From NCBI RefSeq assembly GCF_001544575.2, contig NZ_FCNY02000023.1, forward strand, positions 1-64,000: DNA of 64,000 bases, read 5' to 3'. This document shows, piece by piece, positions 9,209-16,610 of this stretch. Position 1 is the stretch's first letter, and each line of letters opens with the position of its first letter. A model generated the notes under the pieces. The model had not been told where the DNA came from. It ran no database searches and worked only from the letters and a program-made list of their open reading frames with translations. This DNA is from Caballeronia cordobensis. GTDB lineage: Bacteria > Pseudomonadota > Gammaproteobacteria > Burkholderiales > Burkholderiaceae. The translations under genes and the position numbers were made by a program.

Positions 9209-9456
9209 CCGCAGCCGGCATCCGAGAGCAGTTTCATCAGCCTTTCCAGTCGCGCGCGCTGCTCGCGCTGCAAGCCGCGCGTCGCGCTCACCTGCCGCAC
9301 GCGCGTGCGCCAGTAAGTCTGGCCGAACAGCGAGTTGGCGCCTTCCGCCGAGAGCACGCGCTCCAGATGCCAGATCGCGGCATCGACATTCCGCGGCGTG
9401 TACGGGCTCGTGATCGTGGCCGCGGGTTCCCGTGGTCGTTCGAGTGTTGCATTCAT
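9190..9456 (-). CDS. Hypothetical 88-aa protein, divergent to the YhaO-like nuclease
   Basis: I do not recognise this protein. It is small and basic, with no signal peptide or membrane segment. Residues 20-80 (VDAAIWHLERVLSAEG... QREQRARLERLMKLLSDAG) look helical. The start MNATLERP at 9456 has GAGG seven bases upstream. Its 3' end overlaps rsmA by 19 bases on the opposite strand. Its predicted promoter carries the same 17-bp palindrome as the nuclease and WYL-regulator promoters, which argues that it is a real gene and part of that regulon. Confidence 0.65.
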   Translation of the reverse strand: MNATLERPREPAATITSPYTPRNVDAAIWHLERVLSAEGANSLFGQTYWRTRVRQVSATRGLQREQRARLERLMKLLSDAGCGQAFER

Positions 9457-9493
9457 CGTGATGGCCTCGTGTCGCGTTGATTCCGAGCGATGG

Positions 9494-9526
9494 ATTCTGC
9501 GGGCGAGGCGGGACATATCGCGTCTC
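9494..9526 (-). promoter_or_regulatory. Palindromic operator plus -10 for the 88-aa gene (site 1)
   Basis: On the minus strand, GAGACGCGATATGTCCC (9526 to 9510) is followed after 10 bases by CAGAAT (9499 to 9494), a candidate -10. The palindrome takes the place of the -35 box. It matches the site before the WYL regulator gene at 14 of 17 positions and the neighbouring site 2 at 14 of 17, all in the same orientation relative to the promoter. Confidence 0.6.
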
Positions 9527-9544
9527 GAAGCGTCGTCCGAAACC

Positions 9545-9577
9545 GGGACGCGATGTGTCCGAATCGGCTGATATGAT
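9545..9577 (+). promoter_or_regulatory. Palindromic operator plus -10 for the yhaO-yhaN operon (site 2)
   Basis: GGGACGCGATGTGTCCG (9545-9561) is followed after 10 bases by TATGAT (9572-9577). The palindrome covers the expected -35 region. The nuclease start codon lies at 9630. Same geometry and orientation as sites 1 and 3. Confidence 0.6.
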
Positions 9578-9629
9578 CATCGTCCCCATCGATGCGGGGC
9601 GCGAAGACATCCACAAAGGGAGGCAGTGC

Positions 9630-10886
9630 ATGCGCTTCATACACGCGGCGGACATTCATCTCGACAGCCCGCTGCACGGCCTTTCCGCCTACGCGGATGC
9701 ACCCGCCGACATGCTGCGCCAGGCCACGCGCGAGGCGTTCTCGAAGCTCGTGTCGGTGGCGGTGGACGAACGCGTCGATTTCATGGTGATCGCCGGCGAT
9801 CTCTACGACGGCACCTGGCGCGATCACAACACGGGCATCTTCTTCTGCCGCGAGATGGGACGCCTGCGCCGCGCGGGCATTCCGGTCTACGTGCTGTTCG
9901 GCAATCACGACGCCGAAAGCGAAATGACGAGCCAGCTTCAGTTGCCCGACAACGTCCACACGTTTTCGACGAGAAAGCCGCAGACGTTTCGCATCGACGC
10001 GCTGAAGGTCGCGCTGCACGGCCACAGCTTCAAGGAGAAAGCGGTCACCACGAATCTCGTGACCGCGTATCCGCCGCCCGTGGCGGGCTATTTCAATATC
10101 GGCGTGCTGCATACCGCGCTCGAAGGCGGCTCGATGCACGCGAGCTACGCGCCGTGCTCCGTCGCCGAACTCCACGCAAAGGAATATCACTACTGGGCGC
10201 TCGGCCACGTGCACGATTACGCGATCTGGCAGGACGCATCGACGATCGTGTTTCCGGGCAATCTGCAGGGCCGCAACATCCGCGAGACCGGCCGACGCGG
10301 CGCGGTGATCGTCACCGTGTCGGAGGCGGAAACGGTCAGTGTCGAGCGGCTTTTCATCGATGTGCTGCGCTGGGAGTCCGTCACCGTCGATGCGTCGCAG
10401 GCGAACACGCTCGACGACGTCGCGCGCGCGGTCGGGCGTGCGCTCGAAGCGCTGGTCGAATCGTCGGCGTCGCTTGTGCCGCATGCCGTGCGCGTGACGA
10501 TCACCGGCGCGACCGGCGCGCATGGCGAGCTTTTCGGTCTCGAAGCGCAACTGCGCGCGGAAGTGCTCGCGCAGATCGCGGCGATCAGCCACGACCGGCT
10601 GTGGCTGGAAAAAGTGAAGATCGCGACCGTGCCGCTCGTTCACGGCGAACCGGCCACCGGCCGCGCCGATGCGCTCGCCGATCTGCACGGCCTGCTGATC
10701 GAAGCCGAGTCGGACCCGGAATTCCTGAGCATGCTGAAGGACAAACTCATCGCGCTGGCGTCGCAGGCGCCGAGTGAATTGCAGAAGTTCGTGCCCGAAC
10801 TGGAGCACGTGCGCAACGGCGAACTCGCGAAACTCGTGGGCGACGTGCGTTCCGGCCTGATCGCGCAGCTTGCGGACGCGGAGTAA
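9630..10886 (+). CDS. YhaO/SbcD-like metallophosphoesterase (putative DNA exonuclease subunit)
   Basis: A 418-aa protein of the Mre11/SbcD calcineurin-like phosphoesterase family. Metal-binding motifs are all present: AADIHLDSP (residues 6-14), GDLYDG (about 56), GNHDAES (about 90) and GHVHDY (about 193). With the SMC-like ATPase encoded four bases downstream it should form a nuclease complex acting on DNA ends, by analogy with YhaO/YhaN of Firmicutes and SbcCD. GGGAGG stands six bases before the start at 9630. The C-terminal 130 residues are helical and may be the ATPase-docking part. The DNA substrate is not known here. Confidence 0.85.
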   Translation: MRFIHAADIHLDSPLHGLSAYADAPADMLRQATREAFSKLVSVAVDERVDFMVIAGDLYDGTWRDHNTGIFFCREMGRLRRAGIPVYVLFGNHDAESEMTSQLQLPDNVHTFSTRKPQTFRIDALKVALHGHSFKEKAVTTNLVTAYPPPVAGYFNIGVLHTALEGGSMHASYAPCSVAELHAKEYHYWALGHVHDYAIWQDASTIVFPGNLQGRNIRETGRRGAVIVTVSEAETVSVERLFIDVLRWESVTVDASQANTLDDVARAVGRALEALVESSASLVPHAVRVTITGATGAHGELFGLEAQLRAEVLAQIAAISHDRLWLEKVKIATVPLVHGEPATGRADALADLHGLLIEAESDPEFLSMLKDKLIALASQAPSELQKFVPELEHVRNGELAKLVGDVRSGLIAQLADAE

Positions 10887-10890
10887 GGCA

Positions 10891-13800
10891 ATGCGCATCG
10901 GCACGCTCGAACTCATCCGCTATGGCAAGTTCACCGACCACGCTGTCGAGTTTCCGGCGGCGGAACACGACTTTCATTTCGTCGTCGGGCCGAACGAGGC
11001 CGGCAAATCGACCATCCGCAATGCGATCTCCGAATTGCTTTTCGGCATGCCGCACAGCTCGCCGCTCGCGTTCGTGCATCCGCAAAGCGACTTGCGGCTC
11101 GGCGCGTCGATCGAAACGGGCGGCGAGACCCTGGCGTTTCATCGCTCGAAAAGCCGCAAGGCGCCGCTTGCCATGGCCAACGGCGACGCGTTGCCCGCGG
11201 ACGCGCTCGCGGCTTTTCTCGGCGCCGCCGACAAGGGTTTTTTCGAGCAGATGTACTGCCTCGATCACGACGCGCTGCGCCGTGGCGGAGAGGCGATTCT
11301 CGATGCGTCGAGCGATGTCGGGCAGGTGCTGTTTCAGTCGGCGGCAGGCATTGCCAGTCTCGGCGAAGTGCGCCAGCGTCTCGCGGACGAAGCCGATCGT
11401 CTTTGGGCAAAGCGCAAGTCGAGCGATCGCGCGTATTACGTCGGTTTGAAGCAGTACGACGAAGCCACCGCCGAACTCAAGGCGGCGAGCGTGAGAACGG
11501 CGCAATGGCGTCGCGCGCATGTTGCCGTCGAGGAGGCCGAGGAGCGGAGCCGCGAGCAGGACGCTCGCCGTGCAGAACTCGAAGCGCAGCGCGGCAAGCT
11601 AGAACGCGTGAGGCGTGTGGCGCCGTATCTGAACGTGTGGCGCGAGAAGGCGGCGGATTTGCGTGAACTCGGCGATGTCGTCGATCTGCCCGCGAACGCC
11701 GAGGCGACGCTGCACAGCGCGCTCACGCGCCTCGCGGCCGCGCAAACCGCACTGGACCTGCATGCCCGAACGGCGGACCAGTTGCAGGCGGACCTGAACG
11801 CGGTGCACATCGAGCAAGACCTCCTGGCCGCGCAATCGCGCGTTCGTGCGCTCGACGCCGCGCGGCAGCGCTGCGCGAATCACGCGAGTGATATCGCGCG
11901 GCTCGAACTGGAAGTCGAGATGGGTGTGCGGCACATTGCGCACGACGCCGCGCAGCTTGGCTGGCAGCCGGACGAAGCGGGCGCACGCCGCGCGATGCCC
12001 GGCGCGCTCGCGCTTCAGACGGTCACGAGCCTGATGCTCGAACGCGGCGAACTCGAACTCGCCGCGCGCAATGCTCAGCAGGCCGCCGATGACTGCGCGA
12101 CGCAGATCGACATGCTGAAGGCGAGACTCGCGTCGATCGCGAGCGGCGAAGTGCCGCCGGGACTGCGTGCGGCGTGGCGTGCCGCGCAGAAGTATCGCGA
12201 CGCGGGCGCGGCGCTGCAGCGTCTCGAAGACGCGAGGCGCGACGCGCAGCACACGCTCGACGCAGGTCTCGCATCGCTCGGACGATGGTCGCGCCCGATC
12301 GACGAATTGAAGTCGATGACGCTGCCTGCGGCGGAGCGCATCGCGGCATTGCGCGCGGAACGTCAGGAACTCGTGTCGCGGCTGTCGCTCGCCGCCGATC
12401 GCGCCCAGGAGGCGCAGGACACGCTGCACGCGACGCGCACCGAACTCGACGATCTCGTCGAAACGCACGATGTCGTCACCGCCGATCAGGTTCGCGATGC
12501 ACGCACGACGCGCGATGCCGCATGGCGCGCGATCCGATCCGGCGATATTGCGCTCGATCAGAGCGCGCCCGGCTTCGAAACGGCGATGAACGCGGCGGAT
12601 GGCCTCGCCGATCGTCAGCTCGGCTCGGTCGGACACGCGACCCAGCTCGCCGCGCTGAAGCGGCGCATCGCGAGTGAGGATGCGATGCTCGTTCGGCGCG
12701 AGCAGGCGGTGCGCGAAGCCGAATCGGCGTTGCAAAAGTTCGATGAAGCGTGGCGCGCGCTCGCGGAGCAATCGCAGATCGCAGGGATTTCACTCGACGA
12801 TGCGCCGTCGTGGATCGCAGCGCGCGAGAAAGTGCTGACCGCCGCGCAAGCGCTCGATGCACGCACCGAGGAATGCTTGCGCGATTCCGCCGATGCCGCC
12901 GCGCGGCGCGACGAACTCGCGCGGCATCTGCAAGACGCCGATGCGCGCGCCGATCTCGACACGCTGTGCGGCATGGCCGAGGCGCATATCGCCGCGATCG
13001 ACGAAGCCGCGGTCACGCACCGCAACGTTTCCGCGCAACTCGACGAAGCGCAAGCCGAACACATCGCGCGCCGAAGCGGGGCCAAAGCGGCGCGCGACGC
13101 ATTCAAGCGCTGGCAGCGCGAGTGGTCAGCGGCGATCGCGAAGGCGGGCCTCGCGAACGCGGCGGATTCGCAGTCGGCGGCGGAAGCGGCCATCGACATC
13201 GTGAAGCGGATCGGCGAGCAGTTGACGCAGATCGATACGATGCGCGCCGGCCAGATCGCCGCGATGCGCGCGGCGCTCGACGCACTCGCCGCCGATGCGT
13301 CGCAGCTTGCGCGCGAACTCGACGATTCGCTCGCCACGCTCGATGCCGAAGCGACGGCGACGGCGCTCTCGGCGCGCCTCGAACGCGCATGCGCGGCGCA
13401 TGCCGAACGCGAGCGCTTGAGGAAGGCGCACGCGGCCGCGAGCGAGCAGGTGAAGCGAGCCGGCGCCGACGTGGAAGAGGCGAAGGCAACGCTACGTCCG
13501 CTCTACGATCTGGCCGGCGTCGATGCGCCCGACGTGCTTCAGGCGTTGATCGCGCAATCGCAGAGAAAGCGCGATCTGAGCGCCGCCGCGGACGATGCCC
13601 GCGCCGCGCTCATCAAGGGCGGCGACGGTCTGACGCTCGACGAGCTCGTCGCCGAAGTGGAGGGCGCGGACATGGTGAACGTGCAGGCGGAGCTTTCGCG
13701 CATCGGCGCGGCGTTGTCAGAGTCGGTGCGCATCGCGACCGAGACGGCCACCGCGCTCGATGCCGCGCGTCGCGAACTCGATGCCATTTCGGGCGAAGCG

Positions 13801-14340
13801 AACGCTGCGCGCGCCGAAGCGAAGCGCCAGGAAGCGCTCGCCGCGATGTCCGATGCCGCCGAGCGTTTCGTGAAGGTCGAGACGGCATCGACGCTGCTCA
13901 AATGGGCCATCGATCGCTATCGCGAGCGCCGGCAGGGTCCGATGCTGTCGCGCGCGAGCACGATTTTCTCGACGCTCACGCTCGGCACGTTCTCGCGGCT
14001 CATCGTCGATTACGACCGGCAGCCGATGGCGCTGTCCGCGATCCGGGCGAGCGGCGAGCACGTCGATATTTCCGGGATGAGCGAAGGCACGCGCGACCAG
14101 TTGTACCTCGCGCTACGGCTCGCGGCGCTGGAAGAGCATGGCGAGAAGGCCCCGGCGCTGCCGTTCGTCGCCGACGATCTCTTCATCAATTTCGACGATG
14201 GCCGCGCGCGCGCCGGCCTCGCCGTGCTCGCGCAGATCGCGAAACGCACGCAGGTAATCTTTCTGAGCCACCACGATCATCTGGTCGAGATCGTTCGTGA
14301 GGTGTTCGGGCCGCGGGTCAACGTGCGCTACATGCGCTGA
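10891..14340 (+). CDS. YhaN-type SMC-like AAA ATPase
   Basis: A 1149-aa ATPase with split ATP-binding halves and a long coiled coil. The N-terminus has Walker A GPNEAGKSTIRN near residues 35-46. The middle (about 180-980) is Ala/Glu/Arg-rich coiled coil. The C-terminus has the ABC signature MSEGTRDQLYLALRLA (about 1063-1078), a Walker B-like FVADDLFINFDD and LSHHDHLVEI. No CxxC zinc hook is seen mid-coil, unlike SbcC/Rad50, which fits the YhaN group. The start MRIGTLELIRYGKF follows the nuclease stop by four bases, so the two form an operon. Probable role: ATP-dependent partner of the nuclease in DNA repair or in clearing foreign DNA. Confidence 0.87.
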   Translation: MRIGTLELIRYGKFTDHAVEFPAAEHDFHFVVGPNEAGKSTIRNAISELLFGMPHSSPLAFVHPQSDLRLGASIETGGETLAFHRSKSRKAPLAMANGDALPADALAAFLGAADKGFFEQMYCLDHDALRRGGEAILDASSDVGQVLFQSAAGIASLGEVRQRLADEADRLWAKRKSSDRAYYVGLKQYDEATAELKAASVRTAQWRRAHVAVEEAEERSREQDARRAELEAQRGKLERVRRVAPYLNVWREKAADLRELGDVVDLPANAEATLHSALTRLAAAQTALDLHARTADQLQADLNAVHIEQDLLAAQSRVRALDAARQRCANHASDIARLELEVEMGVRHIAHDAAQLGWQPDEAGARRAMPGALALQTVTSLMLERGELELAARNAQQAADDCATQIDMLKARLASIASGEVPPGLRAAWRAAQKYRDAGAALQRLEDARRDAQHTLDAGLASLGRWSRPIDELKSMTLPAAERIAALRAERQELVSRLSLAADRAQEAQDTLHATRTELDDLVETHDVVTADQVRDARTTRDAAWRAIRSGDIALDQSAPGFETAMNAADGLADRQLGSVGHATQLAALKRRIASEDAMLVRREQAVREAESALQKFDEAWRALAEQSQIAGISLDDAPSWIAAREKVLTAAQALDARTEECLRDSADAAARRDELARHLQDADARADLDTLCGMAEAHIAAIDEAAVTHRNVSAQLDEAQAEHIARRSGAKAARDAFKRWQREWSAAIAKAGLANAADSQSAAEAAIDIVKRIGEQLTQIDTMRAGQIAAMRAALDALAADASQLARELDDSLATLDAEATATALSARLERACAAHAERERLRKAHAAASEQVKRAGADVEEAKATLRPLYDLAGVDAPDVLQALIAQSQRKRDLSAAADDARAALIKGGDGLTLDELVAEVEGADMVNVQAELSRIGAALSESVRIATETATALDAARRELDAISGEANAARAEAKRQEALAAMSDAAERFVKVETASTLLKWAIDRYRERRQGPMLSRASTIFSTLTLGTFSRLIVDYDRQPMALSAIRASGEHVDISGMSEGTRDQLYLALRLAALEEHGEKAPALPFVADDLFINFDDGRARAGLAVLAQIAKRTQVIFLSHHDHLVEIVREVFGPRVNVRYMR

Positions 14341-14356
14341 CGAGCGGCGGCGTGCG

Positions 14357-15427
14357 TTACGCGTGCGTCTGACCGTAGCGGCTCGCGAGCTTGCGATAGT
14401 CATCGGCGAATTCGTCGCGCAAGCCTTTCGGCGCGAGGATTTCGACGCCCGCGCCGAGCGCGCGCAGCCACCAGCGCAGTTTCAGGCTTGGCGTCACGGT
14501 GCCGGTGACTTTCATGCGGCCATCGGGCAGCGTGTCGATGTGCTGATCCTTCGACATCGGCGATTCGCGCAACTGATTGCCCGCGTTGCCTTCGAAGGCG
14601 AGTTCGAGCAGCACGGGCGGTTCGGGCAGAAAGTCGAACACCTGCTGCGTCTCGATGTACTTGCGCAGCTTGAAGTCCTCGGGGTACGTGAAGGATTCGC
14701 CCGACTCCGTGACCGAGCGGATGCGATCGAGCCGGTAGAGCGTGCGCATCCACTCCGTTTCGCCTTTCTCCGGACGCGGCGCGCGATTCGGATCTTGCGC
14801 GACCATGTACATCACGCCGGCGGATTCGACGAGCGCGAGCGGCCAGAGCTTGCGCGTTTTCTGGGAATCGCCGCTGTCGTTCTTGTATGCGGCGCGGTAC
14901 TGCACGAGCAGTTCGCGCTCGAAGAACGTGGCGGTCGCCACCGTCTGAAATATTTCGGGGCGTAGCTTCGGGCGGATCAGCGTGAAGGCGCCATCGACGG
15001 AATCGATCTTGTCCGCCCACGCGCGATAGATGCGGCTGTCCGCTTTTTCCTGCGACAGCCGCGACTCGGCCGCCTTGAAGAGCGGATCGATGTCGCGCGT
15101 GACCGCGTTGGGGAGCTTGTTGCCCGCGAAGCGCTGAAGGATGTGAAACGCGACGGCCTCCGACGCGCTCATCAGGCCGCTGACGCCTTCCTGCAAGCCA
15201 TGCAGCCACGGCTTGCGCTGCCAGAGGAGTTCGCGTCCGTTGAGCATCGACACGACGCGCGCGTCGGCTTCGAGCGCGGTCAGATGGCGCTGCACTTTCT
15301 TCGTATAGCCGACGCGATGGCCGCGCTCTTCGAGCCGCTTGCGTATTTCGGGCGTCGAAAGCCAGGCGGTTGCGTCACGCTCAGTGGGCAGCACGCGGAG
15401 GATGGCTTCGTCGAGGCTGGAGGTCAT
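14357..15427 (-). CDS. WYL-domain transcriptional regulator
   Basis: A 356-aa regulator. The N-terminal 90 residues hold a winged-helix DNA-binding part (EIRKRLEERGHRVGYTKKVQRHLTAL); the middle holds the WYL ligand-sensing domain, here with ERELLVQYRAAYKND and PLALVESAGVMYMVAQ; a C-terminal WCX-like extension follows (KLRWWLRALGAGVEILAP). Such proteins often sense nucleic acids or nucleotides and control DNA-repair or defence operons. It converges on the yhaN-like gene with a 16-base gap. Its own promoter carries the same palindrome as the nuclease operon, so autoregulation is likely. Activation or repression cannot be told from sequence. Confidence 0.88.
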   Translation of the reverse strand: MTSSLDEAILRVLPTERDATAWLSTPEIRKRLEERGHRVGYTKKVQRHLTALEADARVVSMLNGRELLWQRKPWLHGLQEGVSGLMSASEAVAFHILQRFAGNKLPNAVTRDIDPLFKAAESRLSQEKADSRIYRAWADKIDSVDGAFTLIRPKLRPEIFQTVATATFFERELLVQYRAAYKNDSGDSQKTRKLWPLALVESAGVMYMVAQDPNRAPRPEKGETEWMRTLYRLDRIRSVTESGESFTYPEDFKLRKYIETQQVFDFLPEPPVLLELAFEGNAGNQLRESPMSKDQHIDTLPDGRMKVTGTVTPSLKLRWWLRALGAGVEILAPKGLRDEFADDYRKLASRYGQTHA

Positions 15428-15453
15428 GGGGAGCGGGGGAAGAGTTGACCTCG

Positions 15454-15485
15454 ATTATAGGCAGTTTCGAGACATATCATGTCTC
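15454..15485 (-). promoter_or_regulatory. Palindromic operator plus -10 for the WYL regulator gene (site 3)
   Basis: On the minus strand, GAGACATGATATGTCTC (15485 to 15469) has seven-base arms around a three-base centre. Nine bases later comes a perfect TATAAT (15459 to 15454), 26 bases before the start codon. The palindrome covers the -35 region, as at sites 1 and 2. Confidence 0.65.
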
Positions 15486-15568
15486 AATTGAATTGGGTGG
15501 ATAGCCTGCCGGCTCGTTCGCTCAATTCGAACTACACCTTGTGGCGAAGCGATTCAGATGAAAAAGCA

Positions 15569-15597
15569 CGAAGCCCAGTCACAAAGACTGGGCTTCG
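15569..15597 (-). terminator. Rho-independent terminator of the 15.7-kb methyltransferase gene
   Basis: Arms CGAAGCCCAGTC and GACTGGGCTTCG form a 12-bp stem with loop ACAAA. On the minus strand the stem is followed by TGC and TTTTT (from 15561-15565), so it fits a terminator for transcription arriving from the right. The core is nearly identical to the hairpins next to tRNA-Lys at 21292 and 28601. Confidence 0.75.
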
Positions 15598-15672
15598 ATC
15601 GAGGGGCGTTCGAGGCGCTTCAGGGAAGCTCGTCCCCGAGTGGCAGCACTTCCTGATGACAGGAATGACCGA

Positions 15673-16296
15673 TCAAACTCTGCGTTTCACCGCGACGTCG
15701 CAATACATATCGCGGTGTAGTGCGAAGCCAACGATTTGCCAATCGTGTTCGACGAGTAACTCGTTCACCGCTCGAATGACCCCGTATGGCTCATTCGACA
15801 GATGGCTGTACATGATGTAGTCATTGAACACGATCGTACCGTTCGGTTTCGTTTTCCTGATGGCAATACTCGCGTCTCGAGCCACGTCTTCATAATCGTG
15901 CCCGGCATCGATGTACATCATGTCAAAGAAGTGGTCAGGATACCGGGGAACCGTGTCGTAGCTCAGCCCTTGTTCGGCCACCACACGATCGCCATACGCG
16001 CCGAAGCGATCCTTATAAAAGTCGAGGTGCGTCATTCCCTTGAACATGACCTCCGTCGGAATCCCCCAGCAAGACGGGTATTGATGCATGCCGAAAGTAT
16101 CGAAAGCGACGAACTTGCTCGGCTCCAGCGTTCGGAGAATGAAGTTCGAGAACTCTCCGTTCGCGACGCCGACTTCAGCGATGACCCCACCCCGTAGTTC
16201 GGTCATCGATGACACGAGGTCGTACCTGTTCGCGAACAGTCGGGCATCGGCGCGGACTCGCTCGGATTTCAACTCACAATAAACAAATTGATGCAT
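15673..16296 (-). CDS. Class I SAM-dependent methyltransferase
   Basis: A 207-aa Rossmann-fold methyltransferase. Motif I reads GGVIAEVGVANGEFSNFIL (about residues 36-54); MMYIDAGHDYEDVARD (about 125-140) resembles the cephalosporin-hydroxylase/Methyltransf_24 group, often found in polysaccharide loci. The substrate is unknown; a sugar or glycolipid is likely from the glycosyltransferase next door. Start at 16296 is chosen because GAGG stands five bases before it; a GTG two codons upstream would overlap that site. Codon use is less GC-rich than the housekeeping genes on either side, suggesting acquisition. Confidence 0.75.
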   Translation of the reverse strand: MHQFVYCELKSERVRADARLFANRYDLVSSMTELRGGVIAEVGVANGEFSNFILRTLEPSKFVAFDTFGMHQYPSCWGIPTEVMFKGMTHLDFYKDRFGAYGDRVVAEQGLSYDTVPRYPDHFFDMMYIDAGHDYEDVARDASIAIRKTKPNGTIVFNDYIMYSHLSNEPYGVIRAVNELLVEHDWQIVGFALHRDMYCDVAVKRRV

Positions 16297-16302
16297 TGAC
16301 AC

Positions 16303-16610
16303 CTCGCGTAATGATTGTTTAATGAATCGCTGCTGCGATGATGCTACATGACCGTCTCGTCGGCTTCTGCCCAGGGCAAAACGGCACGGTCGACGAAGTG
16401 ACCAAGCCTACCATTTGCGACGGAGAAACCCGGATGAGTTTGAGCCTGCTCTACCAGATATCGGGTTTACCCTCTGCGGCGTCGCAGTGCTGCATAATAC
16501 GGACGTGGCAGTTTATGACATTCACGATGCACGCAAACGATTGGCAGATGTAATTGCCGCCTAAATAAGTTACTAGCGACGGCCCTGTCCGGCAGTTACC
16601 AAGGATCTTC
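16303..16610. other. Intergenic region of the glycan cassette, no gene seen
   Basis: About 300 bases between divergent genes, with lower GC than the chromosome average. It should contain both promoters. CATAAT at 16495-16500 is a possible -10 for the rightward gene, but no convincing -35 is present. I see no RNA gene, repeat or short coding region with a good ribosome site. Confidence 0.4.
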
